From Comamonadaceae bacterium UBA4962 (lineage in GTDB: Bacteria > Pseudomonadota > Gammaproteobacteria > Burkholderiales > Burkholderiaceae_C): DNA of 64,000 nt. The notes beneath the pieces are model-generated. The model was not told the origin of the DNA, did not search any database, and saw only the letters and a list, made by a program, of their open reading frames with translations. The position numbers and the translations under genes were made by a program. Shown piece after piece: positions 33,593 through 41,972 of the stretch (the stretch's first letter is position 1; each line of letters begins with the position of its first letter). The stretch is from NCBI GenBank assembly GCA_002397315.1, contig DHAE01000008.1, positions 211,941 to 275,940 on the forward strand, written 5' to 3'.

Positions 33593-34288
33593 ATGGCACG
33601 ACGCATCACTTCCGCCTCTTCCTCCGCCGCCGCGCTTGCCGCGGGCGCCCTCGCTCTGCTCGCCTGCGGCAGCGCCTCCGCCCAGGTCGCCGGCACCTGG
33701 AGCGTGCGCCTCGGCGCCACCCACATTGCGCCCCAGGTCAAGAGCGGCAACCTTTCGGCGCCGAGCTTTCCCGGCACCACGGTGGATGTCCACTCCGCCT
33801 CCGCGCTCACGGGCGGCATCAACTACATGGTGACCGACAACTGGGCGATCGACGTGCCGGTCGGCCTGCCGTTCAAGCACAAGTTCTACGGCGACGGCGC
33901 CATCGCCGGCGTGGGCCAGGTCGGCGAGACCAAGGTGATCCCCGCCACGGTGTTCGCGCAGTACCGGTTCGGCGAGGCGAACGCCACCTTCCGCCCCTAC
34001 GTGGGCCTGGGCGTCACCTATGCCAAGTTCTTCAAGGAGCGCACCACCGCGCCGCTGAACGGCCTCACCGGCGGCACGCCTGCCAACCCCACGACCGCGT
34101 CCATCGACGACAAGTGGGGCATCACGCCGCAGATCGGCTTCGTGTGGAACATCAACGAGAAGTGGTTCGTCGATGCGGCCTACTACAAGAGCTTCCTGAA
34201 GACCAAGACCCATCTCTCGAGCGGACAGTCCATCGACATCCGCCTGAACCCCAACGTCTTCGCCGTGGGCGTGGGCTACCGGTTCTGA
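33593..34288 (+). CDS. ompW: OmpW-family outer membrane protein
   Basis: A 231-residue small beta-barrel. The signal peptide ends at GSASAQ, and the barrel begins with AGTWSVRLGATHIAP and closes with NPNVFAVGVGYRF, with a terminal aromatic residue as required for insertion. Characteristic eight-strand segments include NWAIDVPVGLPFKHKFYG, YVGLGVTYAKFFKE, KWGITPQIGFVWNINEKWF and DAAYYKSFLKTK. OmpW proteins form narrow hydrophobic channels implicated in small-molecule uptake and stress. AGGAG lies ten bases upstream of the start. It ends at a strong bidirectional terminator. Confidence 0.9.
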   Translation: MARRITSASSSAAALAAGALALLACGSASAQVAGTWSVRLGATHIAPQVKSGNLSAPSFPGTTVDVHSASALTGGINYMVTDNWAIDVPVGLPFKHKFYGDGAIAGVGQVGETKVIPATVFAQYRFGEANATFRPYVGLGVTYAKFFKERTTAPLNGLTGGTPANPTTASIDDKWGITPQIGFVWNINEKWFVDAAYYKSFLKTKTHLSSGQSIDIRLNPNVFAVGVGYRF

Positions 34289-34345
34289 CCGCGGACCCTG
34301 CCGGTCGGACAGGCCCGAGAGCATCCGATCGGGGGTTCATCGAAA

Positions 34346-34379
34346 GAAAAGGCGACGTGTGCAACACGTCGCCTTTTTT
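34346..34379 (+). terminator. Bidirectional terminator after ompW
   Basis: A 10-bp stem GGCGACGTGT/ACACGTCGCC with a short GCA loop, flanked by AAAA on the left and TTTTTT on the right. It should stop ompW transcription and also serve the convergent PaaI-type gene. Confidence 0.93.
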
Positions 34380-34454
34380 GCTTTGCGCCCGTATCCGCAG
34401 GCGCGAGGCCACCGGATCGGGATGCGCGGTCCGCCGCCTCCTTCGGTTCGGAAA

Positions 34455-34862
34455 TCAGCCTGCAGGGACGACCGTCCCCTGGGCCAGGGCACAGAGCTTG
34501 CGGGTATCTCCGTCCTCCGCATGGATCTCGCACTGGCAAATCGCCATCCGTTTGCCGGTGCTGCGGGCCTGGGCGCTGGCGACGAGCCGTGTGCCCACGC
34601 CGGGGCGGAGGTAATTGATCTTGAATTCGACCGTCAGCGCATTGCCTCCCAGCGCAATGCCGCCCGCGAAGGTAATGGCGTTGTCCGCGAGGTAGCTGAT
34701 GACACCGCCATGCACGAAACCGTGCTGCTGCAAATGGTGATCTTGGATGGTGAGGGAAAGCTCTGCGCTGTCACCCGTGATCGCCGTCAGTTCCGCGCCG
34801 ACCAAACGGCTGAAGGGCTGGCTGGCAAAAACCTGCTGTGCGAATTCCTGGATATTGTTCAT
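34455..34862 (-). CDS. PaaI-type hotdog-fold thioesterase
   Basis: A 135-residue acyl-CoA thioesterase. The signature QQHGFVHGGVISYLADNAITFAG (about residues 42-64) contains the HGG substrate loop and the Asp that activates water in PaaI. ALTVEFKINYLRPGVG and CQCEIHAEDG are further hotdog strands. It should act on aryl or medium-chain acyl-CoA and rescue CoA; the specific substrate is not evident because no phenylacetate genes are close. The start at 34862 has CAGGAG eight bases upstream. It is convergent with ompW. Two short hairpins (34939-34955 and 34968-34985) precede it. Confidence 0.87.
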   Translation of the reverse strand: MNNIQEFAQQVFASQPFSRLVGAELTAITGDSAELSLTIQDHHLQQHGFVHGGVISYLADNAITFAGGIALGGNALTVEFKINYLRPGVGTRLVASAQARSTGKRMAICQCEIHAEDGDTRKLCALAQGTVVPAG

Positions 34863-35007
34863 GGCCTGTCTCCTGGAGGGGGCTGGGGCCGGCTTCATTC
34901 ATCCCTGGCCGGATCCGCGCAGAAGCGATCCCTGCCGTGGATTCTCCAGGAATCCTCGCGCCTTCGTGTGTCCGGATTCGGACACGGCCTGCGTCCATGC
35001 ATCCAAC

Positions 35008-35043
35008 AAAAAAATGCCAATCAGCGGCGCACTGACTGGCATG
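35008..35043 (-). terminator. Rho-independent terminator after the second GDSL-fold gene
   Basis: On the minus strand, ATGCCAGTCAG pairs with CTGATTGGCAT (one mismatch) around TGCGCCG, followed by a run of seven T residues (complement of 35014-35008). It lies 78 bases past the stop of the GDSL-fold lipoprotein. The rest of 34863-35120 carries two small inverted repeats and no gene. Confidence 0.85.
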
Positions 35044-35120
35044 GGACCCGAGGGCCGGTTTTTGAAGGTATGCCGTGCGCGGGGCACGGCGGCACCGGCT
35101 CCGGCCGGTGCGCCTTTGCA

Positions 35121-36071
35121 TCACCAGCGGGCGCGCAGGCGGTCGTAGGCGTAGGTGCCGAACTGGCGGTGGGCCGAGGGCGCCATGTAGATGCTGTCGG
35201 CGAACACGTAGCGGTTCTGGTCGGCGCCGCTCACGAGCGTGGACGTGTTGCAGCGCAGGGAGCTGACCTGGCCGGTGCCGATGCCGATGTCGTTGCCCGC
35301 AGCGACCGACGTGCAGACCGGGTTGTCCTTGTTGGTGAAGTTGTAGCCGCCCGGCGAGCCGATGAACAGGTTGGCGTAGTACTCCAGGTCGACGTACAGC
35401 ACGGTCTTGCCCAGGTCCTCGATGCTCACGAGCAGCGCCTGGTTGAAGCGCGTGCTCGCGGAGCTCAGCAGGCTCTGCTGGCCGAGCGCCACGGCCCAGG
35501 GGCTCTTGCCCAGGTCGTACGTGCCGATGACCACCACGTGCTTGGCACCCGCGTCCGAGAGGCGGCGCACCTGCGCGGCCATTTCCTTGCCGGCGGTGGT
35601 GGCCGCGGCGAGGAAGTCGTCGGACGTCATCGTGCCGGCGTTGACGGCGTTCATGCCGGCCACGATGTCGCTGATGCCACCGTTCATGAGCACCAGGTTG
35701 CTGTCGCCCAGGGTGTTGGAGGCGAGGAACTTCGTGACCTGCTGGGTAACGGAAGGCGCCGAGCCGCCCGCCGCATCGGTCGTGGCCGTCACGCGTGCAT
35801 TGCCCTGGGCGTACGCCGTCCCGCCCGAGGCGGCCGGCGTGATCGTGCTGCCGTAGTTGCTGGCGATCTGCAGCGTCCAGTTGTTGATGGAGCCGTCGTT
35901 GACCGTGTAGCGCGCGCCGTTCTGGCCGATGTCGGTGAAACCGTCGCCGAACGTGACGATGCGGTCAGGCGTCAGCGCAGATTCCGTGGTGCTGGATCCG
36001 CAGGCGGCCACGAGGGCGGCCGATGCGCAGGCGGCGATCAGGAACGAGCGGCGCATCCAATTTGCTGCCAT
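35121..36071 (-). CDS. GDSL-fold lipoprotein lacking catalytic residues
   Basis: A 316-residue lipoprotein (lipobox LVAAC, Cys24) related to the esterase at 32421-33572, but with each catalytic block changed. Block I reads FGDGFTDIG (Gly44 in place of the nucleophile Ser), block III reads MNGGISDI (Ser134 in place of the oxyanion-hole Asn), and block V reads FADSIYMAPSAH (Tyr295 at the position of the catalytic His; Asp292 kept). The frame is intact and has a normal start (GGAG ahead of ATG 36071), signal peptide and terminator, so it is expressed as a protein, not a pseudogene. It may bind a ligand or a surface polymer instead of cleaving it; this is inference. Confidence 0.85.
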   Translation of the reverse strand: MAANWMRRSFLIAACASAALVAACGSSTTESALTPDRIVTFGDGFTDIGQNGARYTVNDGSINNWTLQIASNYGSTITPAASGGTAYAQGNARVTATTDAAGGSAPSVTQQVTKFLASNTLGDSNLVLMNGGISDIVAGMNAVNAGTMTSDDFLAAATTAGKEMAAQVRRLSDAGAKHVVVIGTYDLGKSPWAVALGQQSLLSSASTRFNQALLVSIEDLGKTVLYVDLEYYANLFIGSPGGYNFTNKDNPVCTSVAAGNDIGIGTGQVSSLRCNTSTLVSGADQNRYVFADSIYMAPSAHRQFGTYAYDRLRARW

Positions 36072-36168
36072 AGGGGTGGTTCTCCAGAAAAATTGAGCAA
36101 GAGTGTAACGACTGGCGCTGTAAGGCTTTGCAACCGGCGGGGCCGTCCGTGGAAGGCGGAAACCGGCC

Positions 36169-37179
36169 TCACGCCGCGGCGGCGCGCTGCAGCCGGTCCC
36201 GCACGCCTTCCCAGTCCGGGGTGCCGGGCGGGGTTTCGATCCAGATGAGTTTCACACCCGCGTCATCGAAGTCCCGCAAAGCGGCGAAAAGTTCCTGCGC
36301 CGCCGCTGCCGCATCCCGGGGCATGGTCCGCTGCAGCACCCGGGGCGACGGTGAGCGCAGCGCCGTGCGCGCATACACCGCCAGGTGCGCGGCATCGGCG
36401 CCCAGCAGATCGAGCCCCGTCTGCAGCGCCTTCGCGTCCATGAGTCGCACCTTGGCGCTGGGCGCGTAGTGCGCCTCCAGCGTGCCCGATGCGCGCGGCG
36501 TGTGGGAGGGCAGCTCTTCCTTCGACAGGGGGACGAGCCCGCAGGCATCGGCGATCTGCGCGCGCGTGATCGCGCCGGGGCGCAGCAGCACCGGCACGCC
36601 GCGCGTGCAGTCGATGATGGTCGATTCGATGCCCACCTCGCAGGCCCCGCCGTCGAGCACCAGCAGGTCGTCGCCGAATTCGCCGCGCACATGCTGCGCG
36701 GTGGTGGGGCTCACGCGGCCGAAGCGGTTGGCGCTGGGCGCGGCCACGCCGTGCACCGGCCGGCCTGCCAGAGCCGGATCGTCCGATGCGCAGGCCTGCA
36801 GCACCGCCTGCGCCACCGGGTGGGCGGGGCAGCGCAGCCCGACGCTGTCCTGGCCGCCGGCTGCGGCGGCCGCCACGTCCGGGCGGCGCGGCAGGATCAG
36901 GGTCAGCGGCCCGGGCCAGAACGCACGAACCAGGGCGTCCGCGAACGGCGGCACGGACGCCGCGAAATGCGCGATGCCCTCCGGCCCGGCCACGTGCACG
37001 ATCAGCGGATGGTCGCTCGGCCGGCCCTTGGCCTGGAAGATCCGCGCCACGGCGGCGTCGCTCGCGGCGTCCGCCGCGAGGCCGTACACCGTTTCGGTGG
37101 GCAGGCCCAGCAGGTGCCCGGTGCGCAGGGCCGTGGCCGCCGCGGCGATGGAGGAGGGCTGCCGGCCATCGAGGATCAT
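36169..37179 (-). CDS. tsaC: Threonylcarbamoyl-AMP synthase (Sua5/TsaC)
   Basis: A 336-residue Sua5-type enzyme that makes L-threonylcarbamoyladenylate from threonine, bicarbonate and ATP for t6A tRNA modification. The YrdC domain shows LLGLPTETVYGLAADA, KGRPSDHPLIVHV, FWPGPLTLIL and APSANRFGRVSPTTA; a linker (SGTLEAHYAP) leads to the smaller Sua5 domain (about residues 225-336), so it is the long form rather than the short E. coli TsaC. It lies ten bases upstream of nothing else on its strand but directly after purK in transcription order, so purE-purK-tsaC may be one transcript. Its partner TsaB is encoded at 29588-30370. Confidence 0.92.
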   Translation of the reverse strand: MILDGRQPSSIAAAATALRTGHLLGLPTETVYGLAADAASDAAVARIFQAKGRPSDHPLIVHVAGPEGIAHFAASVPPFADALVRAFWPGPLTLILPRRPDVAAAAAGGQDSVGLRCPAHPVAQAVLQACASDDPALAGRPVHGVAAPSANRFGRVSPTTAQHVRGEFGDDLLVLDGGACEVGIESTIIDCTRGVPVLLRPGAITRAQIADACGLVPLSKEELPSHTPRASGTLEAHYAPSAKVRLMDAKALQTGLDLLGADAAHLAVYARTALRSPSPRVLQRTMPRDAAAAAQELFAALRDFDDAGVKLIWIETPPGTPDWEGVRDRLQRAAAA

Positions 37180-37189
37180 GGCGGCGTCC

Positions 37190-38368
37190 TCAGAACGGCG
37201 CGATGCCGAGCAGTGCCGCGGCCTGCAGCGCCGTCGCGCGCGCGGCCTCCGCGGTGGGCGCGGTGATGTTCAGGTGGCCCATCTTGCGCCCGGGCTTGGC
37301 CTGCGCCTTGCCGTACAGGTGCAGGTGCGTGCCGGGCAGGGCCAGCACGGCCTCCCAGGCCGGGGTGGTCTCCTGCGGGCCCTGCGCGAACCACAGGTCG
37401 CCCAGCAGGTTCAGCATCACGGCGGCGCTGTGCTGGCGCGGCTGCACGAGCGGCAGCCGCGCCATCGTGCGCACCTGCAGTTCGAACTGCGACACGTCGC
37501 AGGCGTTCTGGCTGTAGTGGCCGCTGTTGTGGGGGCGCGGGGCGATCTCGTTCACCACCAGCGAGCCGTCCTCCAGCACGAAGAATTCCACGCACAGCAC
37601 GCCCGTGTAGGCCACGCCGTCCGCGATGGACTTCGCCGCCGCCACCGCCTGCTGCGCGACGGCCTCGGGCACGTTCCCCGCATGCACTTCGGTCACCGCG
37701 AGGATGCCGTCCCGGTGCAGGTTGCGCTGCACCGGCAGGTGCACGCAGGCGCCGTCGTGGCCGCGCGCCACGATCACCGAGCACTCGAAGGCGAGCGGCA
37801 GGCGCTTTTCCAGCACGCAGGGCACGCGGCCCATCGCCTCCCAGGCGGCGGCGAGTTCCGCGGGCGTGGCCACGCGGGCCTGCCCCTTGCCGTCGTAGCC
37901 GAGCCGCGACGTCTTGAGGATGCCCGGCAGCAGCGCGGGCGGCACGGCCTCCAGCTGGCCGGGCGTCTCGATCACGGCGTAGGGCGCGCAGGGCACGCCG
38001 CAGGCCCCGAAATGCGCCTTTTCCCGGGCGCGGTCCTGGGCGATCGCCACGGCGTCCGCCGCGGGGGCCACGGGACGCTCGGCGCCGAGCGTGCGCAGCG
38101 CCTGCGCGGGCACGTTCTCGAACTCGGTGGTGACGGCGTCCGACAGCGCCGCGAGGCGCGCCAGCCCGTCCGGGTCCTCGTAGGCCGTGCGGACGTGGTG
38201 GTGGCTGATGCGGCCCGCGGGGCTGTCCTCGTCGGGATCGAGCACCGCCGTGAAGTAGCCCATGGCCTGCGCGGCATGCGCGAACATGCGGCCCAGCTGC
38301 CCGCCGCCCAGCACGCCCAGAGTGGCGCCCGGCAGGATCGGGCGCTGCGTGGCGTCCGGCGCGCTCAT
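37190..38368 (-). CDS. purK: 5-(carboxyamino)imidazole ribonucleotide synthase
   Basis: A 392-residue ATP-grasp enzyme that carboxylates AIR to N5-CAIR with bicarbonate and ATP. TLGVLGGGQLGRMFAHAAQAMG is the N-terminal substrate domain, LKTSRLGYDGKGQARV the ATP-grasp glycine loop, and FFVLEDGSLVVNEIAPRPHNSGHY contains the metal-binding Glu/Asn. LYGKAQAKPGRKMGHLN closes the C-terminal domain. ATG 38368 overlaps the purE stop (ATGA), so the pair is coupled, as expected for consecutive pathway steps. The stop is ten bases before tsaC. Confidence 0.95.
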   Translation of the reverse strand: MSAPDATQRPILPGATLGVLGGGQLGRMFAHAAQAMGYFTAVLDPDEDSPAGRISHHHVRTAYEDPDGLARLAALSDAVTTEFENVPAQALRTLGAERPVAPAADAVAIAQDRAREKAHFGACGVPCAPYAVIETPGQLEAVPPALLPGILKTSRLGYDGKGQARVATPAELAAAWEAMGRVPCVLEKRLPLAFECSVIVARGHDGACVHLPVQRNLHRDGILAVTEVHAGNVPEAVAQQAVAAAKSIADGVAYTGVLCVEFFVLEDGSLVVNEIAPRPHNSGHYSQNACDVSQFELQVRTMARLPLVQPRQHSAAVMLNLLGDLWFAQGPQETTPAWEAVLALPGTHLHLYGKAQAKPGRKMGHLNITAPTAEAARATALQAAALLGIAPF

Positions 38369-38862
38369 GGCGCGGCGGGCGGCAGCGCCATCGCGCGGGC
38401 CGCCTCGGTCTGTTCCTGGCGGAAGGCCTCCAGCCGCTCGCGCAGGGCCGGGTCGTCGCCGGCCAGCAGGGCGACCGCGAAGAGCGCCGCATTCGCCGCG
38501 CCCGCCGTGCCGATCGCGAAGGTGGCCACGGGAATGCCCTTGGGCATCTGCACGATGCTGTGCAGCGAATCGACGCCCTGCAGGTGCCGGCTCGCCACCG
38601 GCACGCCGAGCACGGGCACCGTGGTCTTGGCCGCGATCATGCCGGGCAGGTGGGCGGCGCCGCCCGCACCGGCGATGATGGCGCGCAGCCCGCGCGGCAC
38701 GGCGGATTCCGCATACGCGAACATGTCGTCGGGCATGCGGTGGGCCGAGACCACGCGTGCTTCGTGGGCGATGCCGAATTGCTGGAGAATCTGCACTGCG
38801 TGCTGCATGGTCTCCCAGTCGCTGCTGGAGCCCATGACAACGCCGATCTGGATGGGTTTCAT
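38365..38862 (-). CDS. purE: N5-carboxyaminoimidazole ribonucleotide mutase
   Basis: A 165-residue class I PurE that moves the carboxyl group of N5-CAIR to carbon 4, giving CAIR. Key motifs are GVVMGSSSDWETMQHA, VVSAHRMPDDMFAYA (catalytic His) and IIAGAGGAAHLPGMIAAKT; LQGVDSLHSIVQMPKGIPVATFAIG follows. It is the first gene of purE-purK(-tsaC) and diverges from cnoX across 103 bases that must carry both promoters. The next enzyme of the pathway, purC, lies at 40764-41684. Confidence 0.95.
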   Translation of the reverse strand: MKPIQIGVVMGSSSDWETMQHAVQILQQFGIAHEARVVSAHRMPDDMFAYAESAVPRGLRAIIAGAGGAAHLPGMIAAKTTVPVLGVPVASRHLQGVDSLHSIVQMPKGIPVATFAIGTAGAANAALFAVALLAGDDPALRERLEAFRQEQTEAARAMALPPAAP

Positions 38863-38965
38863 GTGGAGTGGGGCCGCGCGCCGTGCGTGCCCGCCGAAGT
38901 GGAACCCGTGATTTTACTTTTGGTGCGCCGTGCGTTGCGGGGCGCGCCACCGCTGCCTGCACACA

Positions 38966-39874
38966 ATGATCGACGTCACCGTAGAGAATTTCGAAACCGA
39001 GGTCATCGCCGCCTCGATGGAAGTGCCCGTCCTGGTGGATTTCTGGGCCCCCTGGTGCGGGCCCTGCAAATCCCTCGGCCCCATCCTCGAGAAGCTGGAG
39101 ACCGAGTACGCGGGCCGCTTCAAGCTCGTGAAGATCGACTCCGACCAGGAGCAGCAGATCGCCGCGATGTTCGGCATCCGCAGCATTCCCACCTGCGTGC
39201 TGCTGATGAAAGGCCAGCCCGTGGACGGCTTCATGGGCGCTCAGCCCGAGGGCCAGGTCCGCGCCTTCCTCGACAAGCACGTGCCCAGCGCCGACGAACT
39301 GCTCGCCGAGGCCGAGGAAGAGGCCGCCCAGGAGGCCCTGGAGGACGGCGATACCGACACCGCGCTGGAAAAGCTCCAGCACGCCGTGGCCACCGATCCG
39401 GCCAACGACGACGCGCGCTTCGACTACGTGAAGCTGCTGCTGCAACTCGGCCGCGTGGACGACGCCAAGGTCGCCTTCGCGCCCGTGATCGCCAAGGCGA
39501 CCGGCTCGCGCCGCCTGGGGGCCCTGAAAGTGTGGATGGACGCGATCGACGCCGTGGATGCCGCGCCGGACGACGCCGCCGCCGAGGCCGAGTTCGCCGC
39601 GAAGATCGCCGCCAGCAAGCGCGATTTCGACGCGCGCTTCGCCCGCGCCCGCCGGCTCATCGCCCGCCAGCGCTGGACGGATGCCATGGACGAGCTGCTG
39701 GAGATCCTCATGCGCGACAAGGCCTGGAACGACGAGGCCGCCCGCAAGACCTACGTGGCCGTGCTGGAGATCATCGAGCCGCCGCGCGCCAAGGTCGCCG
39801 AGGGCCAGATCCCGCCCGAAGACCCGGTCGTGGCCACCTACCGGCGCCGCCTCTCCAGCGTGGTGCTGAGCTGA
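38966..39874 (+). CDS. cnoX: Thioredoxin-like co-chaperone CnoX (YbbN)
   Basis: A 302-residue protein with an N-terminal thioredoxin domain (residues 1-108, active site APWCGPCKSLGPIL) and a C-terminal TPR-like helical region (from about 118: EALEDGDTDTALEKLQHAVATDP, WTDAMDELLEILMRDKAWND). This layout is that of YbbN/CnoX, a holdase that protects clients from oxidation and hands them to GroEL. The WCGPC motif is intact here, as in many beta-proteobacterial versions, so it may also reduce disulfides (E. coli CnoX has lost the second Cys). It overlaps by one base with the following GTG-started lipoprotein gene region (stop at 39874, GTG at 39876). Confidence 0.9.
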   Translation: MIDVTVENFETEVIAASMEVPVLVDFWAPWCGPCKSLGPILEKLETEYAGRFKLVKIDSDQEQQIAAMFGIRSIPTCVLLMKGQPVDGFMGAQPEGQVRAFLDKHVPSADELLAEAEEEAAQEALEDGDTDTALEKLQHAVATDPANDDARFDYVKLLLQLGRVDDAKVAFAPVIAKATGSRRLGALKVWMDAIDAVDAAPDDAAAEAEFAAKIAASKRDFDARFARARRLIARQRWTDAMDELLEILMRDKAWNDEAARKTYVAVLEIIEPPRAKVAEGQIPPEDPVVATYRRRLSSVVLS

Positions 39875-39875
39875 T

Positions 39876-40742
39876 GTGACCAGCGCGCCGCGCACCGTGC
39901 GCGCACCCTGGGCGGCCGAGCGCCGGGCGTGGCGCCCGGCACGTGCAGCGGCCTGGATCGGAGCGGCACTGCTGGCGCTCTGCGCCGCCGGCTGCTCGAT
40001 CCTGCCCGCGCCGGCCGATGCCGAGGTCACGGGCACGGCCTATTCCCGGCAGCGGTTCTTCATTCCCTCCGGCGGCACCTTCGAGGCGGTCCTGCTCGAC
40101 GTGACGGACGAGGACGCCCCACCCCTGGTGGTCGGGCGGCAGAGCTTCGAGACGTTCGAGCGGCTGCCCGTGGCGCTGCGCATTCCCTACCGCACCGCGC
40201 TGGTCGCGCCCGACGGCAAGTACGTGGTCCGCGCCGTGGTGTCGGTGAACGGCATCGCCTGGATGGCGAGCGAAGGCACGCATCCGCTGCAGCGCGATCC
40301 GGCCTACCGCCACGTCGACGTGCCGCTGCAGCCGCTGCCGCGCGGCGCCGCCACCGAGCAGGCCGCGGTGCCGCTGGCGCAGACCTACTGGCGGCTCGTC
40401 GAGATCGACGGCATGCCCATGCCGCCCACGCCGGCCGGCCGGCCCGAAGCACATCTGGTGGTGCTGCCGGACGAGGGGCGGCTCGCGGGCACGGGCGGCT
40501 GCAACCGCTTCATCGGCGCGTACGAGATCGCGGGCGGCGACCTGCGCGTCGGTCCGATCGATTCCGGGCTGCAACTGTGCTTCGACACCGGGCTCGCAGA
40601 GGGGCTCTACCTCGAGGCGCTGCGCGCCGTCGAGCACTACCGCATCGAGGGCCGGCAGTTGCTGCTCACCCGCGCCGACGGGCGGAAGAAGGAGCGCGTG
40701 CTGCTGCGCTTCGAGGCGCCCGAGCTGCGCTTCGCCCGCTGA
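39876..40742 (+). CDS. Lipoprotein with YbaY-type and META (DUF306) domains
   Basis: A 288-residue predicted lipoprotein (lipobox LCAAGC). Residues about 50-145 resemble the type III secretion-system lipoprotein chaperone/YbaY family (VTGTAYSRQRFFIPSGGTFEAVLLDV, VALRIPYRTALVAPDGKYVVRAVV). Residues about 165-288 form a META/HslJ-like domain with TYWRLVEIDG, LAGTGGCNRFIGAYEI and the closing FEAPELRFAR; the GxGGCNxF motif is diagnostic. HslJ relatives are linked to heat and novobiocin resistance. GTG 39876 immediately follows the cnoX stop (the intervening ATG is followed by a stop), so translation is coupled. The purC gene is convergent, 21 bases away. Confidence 0.83.
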   Translation: MTSAPRTVRAPWAAERRAWRPARAAAWIGAALLALCAAGCSILPAPADAEVTGTAYSRQRFFIPSGGTFEAVLLDVTDEDAPPLVVGRQSFETFERLPVALRIPYRTALVAPDGKYVVRAVVSVNGIAWMASEGTHPLQRDPAYRHVDVPLQPLPRGAATEQAAVPLAQTYWRLVEIDGMPMPPTPAGRPEAHLVVLPDEGRLAGTGGCNRFIGAYEIAGGDLRVGPIDSGLQLCFDTGLAEGLYLEALRAVEHYRIEGRQLLLTRADGRKKERVLLRFEAPELRFAR

Positions 40743-40763
40743 CCGCTCCTGGCCTGGTTTGGC

Positions 40764-41684
40764 TCAGCCCAGGAGCCGGTCCAGGGCCTCGCGGTACTTG
40801 GCCGCCGTCTTCTCGATCACCTCGCGCGGCAGGCGCGGCGCGGGCGCGGACTTGTTCCAGGGGGCGCCGTTCACCTGCGCCTGCTCCAGCCAGTCGCGCA
40901 CGAACTGCTTGTCGTAGCTGGGCGGGTTCTCGCCGGCCGCCAGGGCCGCCTCGTAGCCCTCGACGGGCCAGTAGCGGGAGCTGTCCGGCGTGAGCACTTC
41001 GTCCATCAGCACCAGCGTGCCGTCGGGCGCGAGGCCGAACTCGAACTTGGTGTCCGCGATGATCATGCCCTTCTCGAGCGCGATCGCCGCTGCGGCCTCG
41101 TAGAGCGCGATGCTGGTGTCGCGGATCTTCGTGGCCAGTTCGATGCCGATCATCTCCGCCGTGCGCTCGAAGGTGATGTTCTCGTCGTGCTCGCCCATGG
41201 CGGCCTTGGCGGCCGGCGTGTAGATCGGCTGCGGCAGGCGCGCCGCGTTCGTCAGGCCCTCGGGCAGTTGCACTCCGCAGACCGAACGCGTGGCCTGGTA
41301 CTCCTTCCAGCCGCTGCCGGCCAGGTAGCCGCGCACCACCGCCTCGACGGGAATGGGCCGCAGGCGCTGCACGAGCATCGAGCGCCCGCGCACCTGCGGG
41401 GCTTCCTCGGGGGACACCACGCTCTCCGGCGATTCGCCCGTCAGGTGGTTGGGGCACAGGTGGCAGAGCTTGTCGAACCAGAACAGCGCCATCTTCGTCA
41501 GCAGCTCGCCTTTGCCGGGAATCGGCTCGCCCATGATGACGTCGAACGCCGAGATACGGTCGCTCGCCACCATCAGGATGCGGTCGTCGCCCACGGCGTA
41601 GTTGTCGCGGACCTTGCCGCGCGCGAGCAGCGGCAGCGAGGCCAGGGACGAGGTGTGCAGGGCGGTGGGGCTGGGCAGGGTCAT
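40764..41684 (-). CDS. purC: Phosphoribosylaminoimidazole-succinocarboxamide synthase
   Basis: A 306-residue SAICAR synthase joining CAIR with aspartate at the cost of ATP. Motifs include LLARGKVRDNYAVGDDRILMVASDRISAFD at the start of the ATP site, RPIPVEAVVRGYLAGSGWKEYQ, IADTKFEFGLAPDGTLVLMDEVLTPDSSRYWP and SYDKQFVRDWLEQ. It is the longer eukaryote-like form common in beta-proteobacteria. ATG 41684 starts the expected MTLPSPTALHTSSL end. It is transcribed alone, from a promoter in the 288-base gap it shares with hpf (41685-41972). Confidence 0.95.
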   Translation of the reverse strand: MTLPSPTALHTSSLASLPLLARGKVRDNYAVGDDRILMVASDRISAFDVIMGEPIPGKGELLTKMALFWFDKLCHLCPNHLTGESPESVVSPEEAPQVRGRSMLVQRLRPIPVEAVVRGYLAGSGWKEYQATRSVCGVQLPEGLTNAARLPQPIYTPAAKAAMGEHDENITFERTAEMIGIELATKIRDTSIALYEAAAAIALEKGMIIADTKFEFGLAPDGTLVLMDEVLTPDSSRYWPVEGYEAALAAGENPPSYDKQFVRDWLEQAQVNGAPWNKSAPAPRLPREVIEKTAAKYREALDRLLG

Positions 41685-41847
41685 GGTGTGAAGGGGTTGC
41701 AAACGTAATCCGGGATCGCCGCGCAAGGACACGGGGGCAATGGCCGGATTCTAGGGCGCGCCCTGCCGCAAAGCCGGCCCATTTTGCGCTGCTCCGGCGG
41801 CCGGGTCATCTGTAACGGCAGTATCCCCGGCCCTGCCGCGGTCAGGA

Positions 41848-41876
41848 TTGCATTTCCCGGCAGCGCGGCGCATAGT
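41848..41876 (+). promoter_or_regulatory. Candidate sigma-70 promoter for hpf
   Basis: TTGCAT (41848-41853) and CATAGT (41871-41876) are spaced by 17 bases, a reasonable match to -35 and -10 elements. Transcription would start about 90 bases ahead of the hpf start codon. No other function is seen in the 41685-41972 gap. Confidence 0.4.
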
Positions 41877-41972
41877 GGATTCGACAGCGCATGCATGAGC
41901 TCCCATCCGTAGGGCCGATGCCTCGACCCCGAGGCGACGGCGTTTGTGTCAACGTGCCATGGAGACTTGTTT

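Noticed and set aside
34939..34985. Two short inverted repeats upstream of the PaaI-type gene as a terminator or operator
   Set aside because: No T run follows and arms are only 6-7 bases; they are noted but not assigned a function.
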